Of a stretch of 64,000 nucleotides of DNA, positions 13,201 through 24,500 are shown piece after piece. The stretch lies in NCBI RefSeq assembly GCF_035083965.1, contig NC_089740.1, forward strand, positions 6,941,552-7,005,551. The letters are read 5' to 3'. Made by a program: the position numbers and the translations under genes. The stretch's first letter is position 1. Each line of letters starts with the position of its first letter. This stretch comes from Branchiostoma lanceolatum. Taxonomy: Eukaryota > Chordata > Leptocardii > Amphioxiformes > Branchiostomatidae. The notes beneath the pieces were generated by a model. That model was not told the origin of the DNA, did no database searches, and saw nothing but the letters and a program-made list of their open reading frames with translations.

Positions 13201-14893
13201 GACTCATTCTATCAGTATTATACACATGGTTATTTACATGCTACTAGTAAATGTTAGAACAGGCCCGGAATCAAACTGACTTACATGGAAAACTTAAATT
13301 AATTGGAAGGTGATTTGAAAGCTTCCGTGCCAAAGTCGGGTAATTACATGTACGTTACAATTAAGTAATCAGTATGGTTCTCTTACAGTGAATTAATCTT
13401 TATTAGCTACATTCTTGAAGTGTCACAATTTTCTTGGAAAGACTTTACTGTTAATATGCATGTAGAGTGAGTGAGTGTCACCGTTATACGTGAACTTTGG
13501 GAAACAAAATCTTAAGAAATCCCCTCCCCAGAAAGTAAAATATAACAAAAAACAAAGTTAAACACAAAATTCCCATGCCTCTATCCATTACGTCATAGCA
13601 AGGGCATAACAATTTACATCATCTATTGACAGCTATGTAAGTTATAACTTATATATATATATACTAGTAAGGCCTCACTCTGCAAACTGCAAAACATAAT
13701 TTGTCCAGTTTCTGTCTCTTGCATTCTAACCTTTAGCTGCAATTTGGTATATATACTATACTTTCACTATCAAAACTTTGAAATTGATAACTAAATTCAA
13801 AAGCTAGCTGTTGCAACATCAGACTGCATGTTGCATTGGGAGGATGGAAGGAAAAAATCCCACAGTAGAATATTCGTAATGCCACACCCATCCCCCGCGC
13901 CCCAGACAGGTGATGGGAAGATAGGGAGTGCGGAAAAAGTTCCATCCCTGACCAGAGAGCGAGGCAAAGGGAGGGCGGGCGGGGAAAGAAAATACCATAC
14001 CCATTCCAAAACCTTCAAATCTTTTCCCATACTGTTCCCAAACTGTACTATTACCCTTTGCCCATTTCTCCAATCCCCACCTACTCCCTCTCCCCAAAGG
14101 CAAACTGCACGTACTCTATGCTAAAATCTCCCCCTTTATGTACTCCTGCACTCATTAGCATACGCCCTTATTTACATAACTCATCTGATTGGTTACAAGT
14201 CAAAATTGGGTTATTTAATCACCCATCTGAGGTGTGCGGGGACAGCTGTAGCGCTGTGAATAGATCCAAGAATTTTATGGACATGGAATTTTTCACTGAT
14301 TGCACATCATATAACAAATTCAAAGTGACAAATAGACTTTTAACCAGTCAAGGAAGGAGTTCCTCCTTCATCAGTGAACCTCAGATGATGATGATGATTG
14401 TCAAAGTTACCCTGGAGCAGCATCATGAAGAGGAAGAAGATCACTCCAGCACTGTTGGCCACTCAAGAACTGTCCTACTATGTTGAGTCAATTGGCTTGA
14501 TATATATGAGGGCCTGCATGGGGGGGTCCCGACAACGCTCTACGCTAAATTCGGAGGGCCGGCTACGTAATACGCTTAATTCTGAAAGCCTCCCTACGCT
14601 CTACGCTAAATTCAGAAAGCCCCCCTACGCTCTACGCTAAATAATGGAGTGGTCGGCAACGCTCTACGTAAAATTAAAACGGCCGATTACGCTCTACGTA
14701 AAAGGGGCATGCAGGCCCTCATATATTACATGTATAACGTTACATTACTCCGGAATTCTTCAACATAGTCTTTTATGCACTTTGTCAAGGTCTTGCTAAG
14801 TTATAAATTCAGAATCTACCTGGTACACGTCCTCAGCACATCTCAGAGCTGATCCCAGATGGGTGAACTGGAAGTCTGCAGGCATGGTGAGGG
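4231..14893 (-). CDS. gene A, tentative multi-exon gene of unknown function
   Basis: Four minus-strand exons join with consistent phases: 14893-14820 (ATG at 14885), 13087-12971, 5803-5689 and 4289-4231. The peptide starts MPADFQFTHLGSALRCAEDV and later reads EFDWKTAELFFSQTQ, then EIMQGFAADICAKGEALIAQ. The text is largely amphipathic and helical. I do not recognise the family. In the 13087-12971 exon only this frame is open. An upstream exon (about 15500-15380, donor at 15379) reads in frame into the 14893 exon with a hydrophobic leader (LFICIAASVLFGAVVASS), but that frame has no ATG after its stop. The ATG nearby (15494-15492) is in another frame. Two phase-0 exons at 8722-8516 and 8262-8191, each ending in a stop, could be alternative last exons. 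The 3' end beyond 4231 is not resolved. cDNA would be needed to fix the model. Confidence 0.4.
5438..5517 (-). mobile_element. 81-bp MITE family, copy 2 (inverted)
   Basis: This is the reverse complement of the elements at 2828-2908 and 6100-6180. It runs from TTAACCTTCTCCCTG to CGGTTAA, with a few substitutions and one base shorter. Confidence 0.7.
6100..6180 (+). mobile_element. 81-bp MITE family, copy 3
   Basis: It has the same ends (TTAACCTT and AAGGTTAA) and the same interior as the copy at 2828-2908, in the same orientation and of identical length. Confidence 0.7.
7359..7406. repeat. 13-bp inverted repeat, possible hairpin
   Basis: ATCACTGAGATTG at 7359-7371 is matched perfectly by its reverse complement at 7394-7406, with a 22-base spacer. 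It lies in a gene A intron beside dispersed-repeat sequence and could be the end of a small foldback element. Confidence 0.5.
7740..7926 (-). repeat. dispersed repeat, copy 1
   Basis: Read on the minus strand, this matches 21620-21790 on the plus strand over most of its length. Shared blocks include TTTAGATATACAGGAGTG, TATCTTTTCAGG and ATGTACCCTGGTGGAATTAT. It carries a 61-codon open frame with a hydrophobic stretch and a KKK end. Because the frame lies inside a repeat and the second copy breaks it, I do not call a gene. Confidence 0.6.
14502..14726. mobile_element. 225-bp TIR element with internal tandem repeats
   Basis: A perfect 19-bp terminal inverted repeat, ATATATGAGGGCCTGCATG (14502-14520) and its reverse complement (14708-14726), bounds the element. 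Inside are about six imperfect 31-bp units built on CTACGCTCTACGCTAAATTC. There is no open frame of note, so it is a non-autonomous DNA element. Confidence 0.75.
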
Positions 14894-15521
14894 CTATAAA
14901 ATACAAAATCACATTCAATACATCCCTGCTGTTAAATGAAAAAGCGATTATTGTGAAAATACCATTATTTTTTTTTTAATAATCACCAACCTTAATGTGA
15001 CATGATTGTTGGGGTTGCATCAACTATATCAAGAGGAAGCTTTTCTAGCGCGCGAGTGAAGTTCTGTCGCCTTTGCACTGCCTTTCACTATAATACTGCT
15101 AGATTTCGCTGCTGCACGGTACAAAGTTCTGCATTTCAATCGGTGTTATGGGTGAACATGTGCACTATTTTAAAGATCTTTAGAAGGAACTAGACATTGC
15201 GAGAAGTTTCGATTTAAAATGACACAGTTCCCGTGTGAATTAAGGTCTTCCGAGTCCTGCAAAACATAAACATTTGGCGATTCGACGGATCTCAGCACAA
15301 AGTTTAGGTGCTTGATTGATTGGTGATGGAAAATGCATGCATGCCAGCCACTCACACACAATTTTGACGACACATATACCTTTATAATCCAGCGATGCAT
15401 TTCCCCCAAATGACGACGCAACAACAGCCCCGAACAAAACAGACGCAGCAATACAAATAAACAAACGAATGTCTGCTCGTCATCTCAAGTCTCCGCTGCG
15501 GTACAAGGACGCCGCTATTAG

Positions 15522-15869
15522 TTAGCGGATTAAAATAGAACTGCAAATAATCAGGTCAAGATTGTGACGTAGATGCTGATTGGTCCAATAGAATAAATTG
15601 ACCAATCAGTGTAAAGTAAAGTTTGGGGTGCGGGAATATGATATCAGAAGTGACCCGTATGTGTTTCAAAACTAAACATTAATTGGCAGCTGATTGACCA
15701 ATGGATAAGTTCAATCATTTTTAATTGACCAATCAATGTATAGCTACCACGACGAGTAAGTCAAGTTGCAGCATTTATTTTACTCGCTGCTAGAGGTCGC
15801 TCTTAAATATTCAATGTAAAATTGTGTTGGTAATATCAATGTTGTGCCATTCTGTTTTTAATCCGCTAA
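15522..15869. promoter_or_regulatory. CCAAT-rich segment bounded by an inverted repeat
   Basis: Six CCAAT/ATTGG pentamers lie at 15579-15583, 15585-15589, 15602-15606, 15682-15686, 15698-15702 and 15729-15733. Three of them sit in the larger repeated motif TTGACCAAT. The segment is flanked by a 14-bp inverted repeat, TTAGCGGATTAAAA at 15522-15535 and its complement at 15856-15869. It lies immediately upstream of the possible first exon of minus-strand gene A and could be its promoter, or a MITE that carries CCAAT boxes. Confidence 0.4.
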
Positions 15870-18502
15870 GCGGCGCTCTTGAGACACATAGAAAAGTCTT
15901 AGATTTTTCCTGTCTATCATGGTTGGCAGAGAGAAGTAAAGAAAATGTGCAATGTGGGTAACATTGATGAAACGATAGCCTCTATATGTCTCTCAGCAGG
16001 ACGTTATGTAACTACAAAGAATCGTCCAGATATGCCACGAGCGTTGTGCTGATCCCAGCCGAGGCGCTTCGGTGTCTTTTGCCAGGTTTATCCCTGTTAA
16101 GGCCGGGCCGTTTATCATTCAAGAGTACCAAAAGACAACCGAATCAGTGCGACCTCGATATTCTGTGCATATACATAACCTTATATGTCCTGGTTCTGCT
16201 TCGAGGTTTTGCTACACAAATTACTTACGGTCTTCGCCCAACAGCTATATAGATAGCTACCTCTGCATGAGTTTGGAAACAAGTTGGGCTGGACAAAATA
16301 TAGTTGCGTGGCGCATCATTTTTCTAGATCCGAGAACCGACAAATTTAGATAGTGTGGCCTTAGGCATAAGTGTACATATTTCTCACTAAAAAAATAAGA
16401 TTAAGTGAACTGAAAATAATTTCACACATACTTCCCTTGTCTAGTATTTTTAGACCAAATCTTCTGTGAATACATGAACGAATTGAATTATTTTTAAGTC
16501 GCGGTTTGACTAGTATCTTATTTGTTAGGTGAAGGACGGTATGCTTGAACAAGACAATAAAGTCAGAGCAAGAGACCGATGATTTGTCCGGGATTGTTTG
16601 CGTATGCGCCCATAAGCCTGCCTGTTTCTACTTAGTAATATAGTAAATTAGTCCGTTTTTGTCATGTTTAAAGCTGCAAGATGCTAAATGATTGCCGGTC
16701 TTACAAACCGCTGCCTAGCAACAACAGTCCAGCGGGGCTTGCAACATGTCGTCAAACGAGTCCTGACAATTATCTCACTAGCGCTATTCACAACCACGGC
16801 TATTAGCCTTAAGGTCGATCTCTTCCATCTGATTCTTTTTTCTTCCGAACGGGCAAACCTTAGATCGCTGAAAATTGGCCCTTTAGTCTAAAAAATGAGT
16901 TATTTTGAAGTGATGTATACCAAAAATGTGATTCAAAGCACACTTGCACCGAATTCCAGGTCATTCGGTTGAAATACCAGGAAACAGGAGCTCAAAATAG
17001 TTTTGTCTAAACAGGAGCCCAAAATATACATTTTTGTCTAAAAGCGGCCTAAAAACCTCCTTTTTTAACCAAGATACTTTAGCTATATTATGCATATTTG
17101 CTAAGTGTAACTGAATGTACAACCATTTTCCTTTTGTGTTCCTTAACTGTTCCATCAGATAATTATACCTTTGGTCAAAAAGTAGGTCACACCTTGGTCA
17201 CACGAACACCTCATGTTATTAAAACTTCACTTCTCTCAATACAGGGACAAGAGAGTAACAAATGATTCTTACACCTGTAACAATCTTTGGACAAATAAGG
17301 TGGTAACAAAATGGAAATATCGATGTTGTTCGCTTATAGTTGAAGTAAGCGGACGCATAATCGCCGTTTGTATTTGTTTGTATCTTATATGGGTGCTTGT
17401 ATGTGAAATATTATATTTCAGACAATAATTGATTATAAGAATTGAATATGATTTGATATTGAAACAATCATGGTACGGTAGCAAACATATTTTGGAATGT
17501 GACATATTGGTATAGGAATACTGATAAAATCATATCTTACCAAATCTACATAGTGAGACAATAGAGTAATAGGATTACTAATCTATTAATCTTCTGTCTC
17601 TGTCATAAAACAATGGAACAGACATCAAACTGACAAATTGATGCTACCAACGTTCTCCGTTGATATAATCCAAATAGAACATCATTACACTGTTCAGATT
17701 AATATTAAAATCATTTTGTGGTACCTTTCTGCGCAAAGTTAATAATGACAGAATTGTTCAGCTATGGCCCCTTCTAGCTAGACGGTGATGGCTGAGCGAC
17801 CGTACAACGACCAAAGTTGGATTTATGTCATAATTGGAATGTGATTTCACAATTGGAATATGATGCAAGACGTAAAATGATATTTTAAAAGACAACAAAA
17901 CACACACAGCGTAAAAGAATTCGCACTTTATCTATCAAATTCATTGAGTGATCTTGAGTCGCTTTGTGGTCGCAGCCGCTAGTGCAAAGGGGTGTGATGA
18001 AGATAAACGAATGAATCATCACTGTTCTTCGAAGTGAAAATGGAATAAAAAATCATAATTTGTAAGGTGAAGATTTTCCATAACCTTTGACCCCAAGTGA
18101 CATGTCGGGCCACTTTCCAGTAACCCCTCTAGGCACGCACGCATCTTCCATTCATATAATTTCGCTTTCTGAAGTGTCATATATGGAAAAGAAACTTTCT
18201 TATAGCAACTTGAGTTTTTGCCATACTCACACATTTCAATCCAGTACACGTTGAATCTACCTTGCTGTGTGTAGATACAAGTCATCCTTAATAATTGGGA
18301 GAAGAAAGCTCGTTTTGTTCTTTTGGAACTGCCCGGGGCAAAGAGGTGGGTTGTAGACAATTTCCCAGTCGGAGAGTGTGTCAATCTGCTGTGCAGAGCA
18401 GGTTTAAGGCGTGGTTGCACCATGAGTCGAACATAGGTGCACCTGTGAAGACTTCCCGGTTTAAAACGTAGTTGCAGGCAAGTGGAAGTACAGACGCATC
18501 TG
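15870..18502. other. intergenic region upstream of gene B
   Basis: This lies between gene A on the minus strand and gene B on the plus strand. Several short open frames occur, including a 185-codon minus-strand frame across 18019-18576. None shows a domain or codon bias, and that frame overlaps the gene B start in antisense. I saw no clear TATA box near 18503. Confidence 0.4.
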
Positions 18503-18596
18503 ATGGAGGCTACAGGTGCACTCAGGATGCGAATTTTGCTGTTTGGAATACTGTTTCTGCTTCTGGATGGGACCAATGGAACGTCTACACAGTCAG
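18503..18596 (+). CDS. gene B exon 1, signal peptide
   Basis: The peptide begins MEATGALRMRILLFGILFLL: a short basic region, then a hydrophobic core ending in DGTNG, a typical secretory signal. The donor is GTAAAT and the exon ends in phase 1, matching the phase-1 start of the repeat exon at 22635. A second in-frame Met lies at residue 9. Confidence 0.8.
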
Positions 18597-21500
18597 GTAA
18601 ATGTCATGTGTTGTAATATATGTGCCAGTTCCTATTCATACAATTATACGTGCTACTTCCTCTTCATAAGATGTTCTATCGGCGTACTGAAACGAAAGTT
18701 TAAATCTTGGAAGGATAGAATTAGAGTCAACAGGTTATCAAAAGTGAAGAAAATAAAGGAAAATGTACGAGAAGTGAGAATATTCACAGATGTTTGACCT
18801 ACAATGAAGTAAGATATTGGTTTTGAGTTATGGTGCCCAAAATAACACAGGTTCGTTTCAACGTTCTCATGTGAGAACGAATATGAAGAACCTGTCTGGT
18901 TCCTGGTCTGGAACGCAGGATGTTTATTTTCATAATACTCTAGATTTGTTTAAAAAGAAAAGAACATTCTAGGGGTGCAATAGAGCATATCATAATTATC
19001 ACGAAGTTGCTTAATTGTCCCGTTTCAAGCAAGGTGTTGAAATCCACAAGTTTGTCAGCAGTGGTGTTTGAACACATGTCATGCGGACTACACTATAGTA
19101 TTGCCGACCATAGTTGTTAAAGACGAATATTATAGTTGTGTTAGAGGAAAGCGAAAGTTTGAAGACAAATAGAATTGGTTGTGGACGGCTAAAACCGGTT
19201 TTAACTTATTCCCATGGGAAGTTGTGCGCACCGGCGGGTATCCCCAGACACCGGCTATCAAACCACTGTTTATGAAATTCCTCACTTTTATAAACAGTGA
19301 CACAAGGTTCTGTTGATATAACGCATGCTGTTTCTTGAGGACTGAATCTCATTTTCACTCGATATCTTAAGGAAAAGTATTAAAAAGTGTAGTGGGTGGG
19401 TGGGTGATTGGTTGGGCGGGTTGTGAGCGCACACCGGTGTAACTTCACCACATACCTTTACGGTGATTGCTGACGGTAGCAACTTGTTTCAAAACATATG
19501 CGACAATCATAAAGAGTACTGTAACTAGAATATCTAGCCAAATGTGTACACTGCATGTGGTTAAACAGGAACATCAAAAACAATGTTATATAGGGCGAAA
19601 ACCTTATCCTGCATTGTCACTGTGTTAACACATTAATTACTGTAACAATGATTGATCACGGTTTTAGAATACTGGCGGTGTTAGAAACAATTTACCAGAC
19701 AGCGTAATAGCAATGTTGGAGAGAACAAAATGTAAATTAAAGAGGACAACATTACCATTGTTTCTTCATTACCCAAACGACAGGTTTCAAACTACCTTTT
19801 TGAAACTCAATTACTCAAGCTACATTGAAGTACAACGCCTAAGTGAAAGACTGAGGTTTACAGAACCGTTTAAAGAATGCAAAATTGACACCAGAGTCTG
19901 TGGTTAGTCGTTTCCTCTCAATGCAAACTACTGTATTTTTCACCCATGATTAGCCTACATTTTGTCACTTACGATAAACAAAAGATGGTATGTCTGTCCG
20001 TCTGAGGTGTAACCCTAACCCTACCCACTAACAAAGCATCCCCTATGCGTATAGAGTTAGAAGGTGTTCTGTATATGTACATCGAATGTTGTAAATCGTA
20101 ACTGACTTTCCTTCTCCCCTATCAGGATAGAATTTCTTTATCATAAAATGAGTCATATCCATATAATATGGCCGCTCTGAGATTGTGAAATCCTTCGCTA
20201 CCTTGTCAGACTACTGGGTAAAAAGTTAATCAATCGTGAATGGCTGTAAAGTAGGTTTTGCAGTGACGCAAGTTTGAATGGAAAGCTTAGAAGGTGTTAT
20301 CCAAACTATCATCGGATCGGGAAGACAATGTTAACGCCCTCCTCAATACGTATACTTCGTAAATTGTACATTAACGTTTCAACACTTAGGCAAACATATG
20401 GGGAACTGCCCAAGCTTCAGGGCTGGGCGTTTCATAGTTAGATATCAAATAAAATGGAGTCCACTGTATTATTTCCAAACGTTTAAACTCAGTGCTGTAG
20501 CCTTGTCCAGAAACCATGTGGCCAGAACACCACCGTTTGTAGATATTAAAACCTCAAACTACTTGCTCTCTGCACAAAGAGATCGTGTCAGAATAAACAC
20601 GTTTGAAGAATACATAAGGATGTGAGTGACTAGATAATAAGTATATGAAGATGGACATTACATGTATGACTGTCAGGCTGAGTATAGACAATTTCTGACC
20701 GCGGTTATCAGCTAGCCCCCTAGGCAAAACTGCATCATCTAAAGGGACAGGTCGAAGCATCAGTGAGGGTCTGATAAGAGGTCAAGAGGTGTTAAAGGCA
20801 TCCAGAGCATTTTATGAGACTTGAAAACTGGAAATATTGGAGTTGCTGTTTACCACATTTGCGTTCCGATTTCTTATCAAAAGTGCTCAAAAGCGGCAAA
20901 AGAATAATCTACACGGTGATATTTTAGTTTCACGCGCCTACTGTAAATACTGTAGATACCATAGCCCCGCCTGCCTCCATCAAAACGTAGAAATGCAAAA
21001 TTAAAACATAAAAACGCTAATATTTGACGGATATACCGTCACTCTCTCATTGTTCGAACCGCTAATTGTGATTGACAGTCAGGATCAGTCTATTAGGGCT
21101 CGGATTTTTTATCAGTTCTCATCACCCAACGACATCGTATCTTTGCTCCTTTAATATCGATATGTTATTATAATAGTGTTTTTGAAACTTACTATGTGTA
21201 GGAATGACTTGAAATTTGAGTTTTTCAATTCAAGTTTCAAGCCTCATAAAATGCTCTGGATGCCTCTAAGAGACTCTCATCTTATCTTATTCATCTCTTA
21301 GTCAACTAATTTGCCACTGGGGCACCACAGATCTAGAGGTTTTGACCACTCTTCTCGGTTTTCTGTTTTTCTAAGTGCCATGTCTATCCATTCTCTGATA
21401 TCATCCTCCCATCTTTTCCGTTGCCTGTGTCCCCGTCTTCCTTCCTGGACGGTTCCTTGTATGGTAGTTTTGGCTAGTCCCAATGAACGTGGTCACAACA

Positions 21501-24500
21501 GTTCTGTTTTCTTTGATTGATTATTTAAGAGATTAACAGACCTCACTCAGGAGACTAGCGAGCTTAACATCCATTAACATTAATCCGCTGGGTTACATAA
21601 ATCAGCCACTTCGAAAAAAAAGGTTGGTTTGAGAGATCTCAAGTGCAGGACACCCCTTGTATACACAGTTTAGATATACAGGAGTGCATCATACTGGGGA
21701 CGTTGGATCAAGATCTGTTTGCACGTATCTTTTCAGGGTGCCGGAGTAATGTACCCTGGTGGAATTATGTTAGTGGATGTTTAATCAGTACCCAGGTGAA
21801 TCACAAAGGTTTACGCACCAAGTCTCTCCTTCTGTTTACCATTTTCGAAGTCACCCATCAGGACAATATTATAATCTAGTTAGTAAGCTAGAAGACATAA
21901 TTGCTCCACACAAATGAAAGTGATTACGTCCTTGCCATCTTAATTAGCTGACATTCTAGAAGTAGTCCACTGCTGTCCACATTTTACTACAGAAGAATCA
22001 AATACCACAATTAAGCTAGTGGAATTGCCACATGGCAATACTCAATGAAGATAAGTAAAAACGTATTTCTCTTTCGATATGATGGAGATTTAATGTGAAG
22101 TTAGCAAGGTGGAGCTTAAAGTTCCTTGTGCCCAGGGCATCCGTCTACGGGTCAGTTGACCAATGGGAAAAATAAGACAAAAGAAGCTGATGCGGAATGG
22201 TACAGGCTACAAATGTGACCTGTAGCGCATTCCCAACAATAAAGGACACCGGCAAAAAGACAGTAAAATCCGTGAGCACTTGGATCTGATTACCATATGC
22301 AAGATAAAAGATAAACATAAAAACGTTATACTAAATCTTCAAGATCATATGAAAATGAAGAGGACATAAAACGCCGTAGTATCAGAACACAACAAAATTT
22401 CATTTTTTCTTCATTTGGGTATTTTTTATCTTTTCTTTCGGGATTAGAAAAATTCCTTCAGTTTCGGTGTTCCTTGACATTGTCTTATTTATCTATTTAC
22501 TTATCATGTTTCGTCTCGCTGACCTAAAATGTATCAAAACCCATACCCATATTTTACATAGAGTCTTCGTACATCGTACTGCGAACATTTATACGGACCA
22601 TGTTGTACTGACGAGGATTTATTTACTTTCATAGCAGCGACAACAGCGAGTGGCAACACACAGGCTCAGAGCACGGCCGGTGCGGGAGGGTCCGCTGTGA
22701 ACGCTACATCGGCTCAAGTCACGACGGTACATCCGGAAAATGCTACAACGGTTCTACCGGACAACACCGCAGCAACAGCACAGGGGAATGCCGGAACGCC
22801 AACATCTGTGACAGCTGTAACAAATGCTACAACACCAATGGCACCTGTAACAAATGCTACTACACCAATGGCAGCTGTAACAAGTGCTACAACACCAATG
22901 GCACCTGTAACAAATGCTACAACACCAATGGCACCGGTAACAAATGCTACAACACCAATGGCACCTGTAACAAATGCTACAACACCAATGGCACCTGTAA
23001 CGAATGCTACAACGCCAATGACACCTGTGACAAATGCTACAACACCAATGGCACCTGTAACAAATGCTACAACACCCATGGCACCTGTGACAAATGCTAC
23101 AACACCCATGGCACCTGTGACAAATGCTACAACACCCATGGCACCTGTAACGAATGCTACAGCACCAGTGGCACCTGTAACGAATGCTACAGCACCAATG
23201 GCACCTGCAACAAATGCCACAACACCCATGGCACCTGCGACAAATGCTACAACACCAATGGCACCTGTGACAAATGCCACAACACCAATGGCACCTGTGA
23301 CAAATGCTACAACACCAATGGCATCTGTGACAAATGCTACAATGCCAGCGGCACCTGCAACAAATGCTACAATGCCAATGCCACCTGTGACAAATGCTAC
23401 AACACCAATGGCACCTGTGACAAATGCTACAACACCAATGGCACCTGTGACAAATGCTACAACACCAATGGCACCTGTGACAAATGCTACAACACCCATG
23501 GCACCTGTAACGAATGCTACAACACCAATGGCACCTGTAACGAATGCCACAACACCAGACGCTCCTCTAACGAATGCTACAACGCCAGAGGCACCTGTAA
23601 CAACACCTACATCTGCGGCAGCTGTAGCAAATGCCACGACTTCCGGTCAAGGTGGGTTCACACCTGCGTTCCCTTGAATGCATAAAATAATGCATAAAAT
23701 GCATAAAATACTCCTTCTTAGACGTTTTCAAAGATTTTCAATGAAACGAGATTATGAAAAAAATGTCAAAAAGGCAGGAATTTTGAAACCCGAGAAAATG
23801 CACGCTATCATTGACGCATAACGTTCATTTCTCTAGTTGCAAGTGTCTTGGTGTCACTGAGTCTGACGAGCGAGACCTTCCGACCTGCGCTCAACAACCC
23901 CAGCTCTTCAGATTATAAGAACCTCGCTTCAAATGTCGAATCAAGTGTGAGTACCTTTCCCCCAGATCTTCTGTTGTAGCTCCAAATGACTTAAAGGTTT
24001 TTTTTCATGGAATGTATGACAACAATGTACTTCAAGTTATCGTGGTGTATTCTTGAATTATCTTCTTGAACATAGCCTGACCAGATCAAGTTTGTAGCCA
24101 TCCTTCCATTGGCCAGGCCCCTAGAAGCTTGATAGCTAAACTTCTTCACGTCAGGAGAACTGGGAACATCCTGATCCTGTTGATTTATGCATACATGTGT
24201 TGAAATTGACCAATCATCACCAGACTGAGAACTGTCTGTTAACATGGTGTTGTAGGCTGTGATTACTGGTTTCCATAGCGACAGAGAATCCTGAGCTCCT
24301 ATTGGATAGATTTTCATAATGATTAAGAATCCAGGGCTACTATTGGTGATTCTAGAAAAGGGAATGGTTCCCTCAAGTAAGAGGTGTATGGCCACAAGCT
24401 CTTGGGAAGGAGACCCAATATGCCCTCAAAAGCTAGAGATTGTGTGACATAGACTAGTCTTGAACAGGTTCACCAAGGCAACATTTTGAAACCAATGTTA

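Larger units (their letters stand above)
18597..22634 (+). other. gene B intron 1 (4 kb)
   Basis: This large first intron carries a TIR element (20797-21270), a non-LTR retrotransposon tail (21298-21495) and a dispersed repeat (21620-21790). I saw no exon in the remainder. Confidence 0.6.

Noticed and set aside
13733..14486. overlapping open frames on both strands (70-142 codons)
   Set aside because: GC-rich low-complexity stretch with no conserved motif or matching splice phases.
18019..18576. 185-codon minus-strand open frame near the gene B start
   Set aside because: It overlaps the gene B signal-peptide exon in antisense and shows no domain. Composition looks random.
22823..23602. CRISPR-like regular repeat array
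   Set aside because: Units are contiguous with no spacers and encode an in-frame protein repeat in a eukaryotic gene.
22714..23637. 307-codon minus-strand open frame
   Set aside because: It is the antisense of the 30-bp repeat array of gene B exon 2, whose unit has no stop in this frame. It has repeat composition and no start context.
23991..24395. 134-codon minus-strand open frame
   Set aside because: It lies within a gene B intron between SEA1 exons and has no recognisable domain or splice partners.
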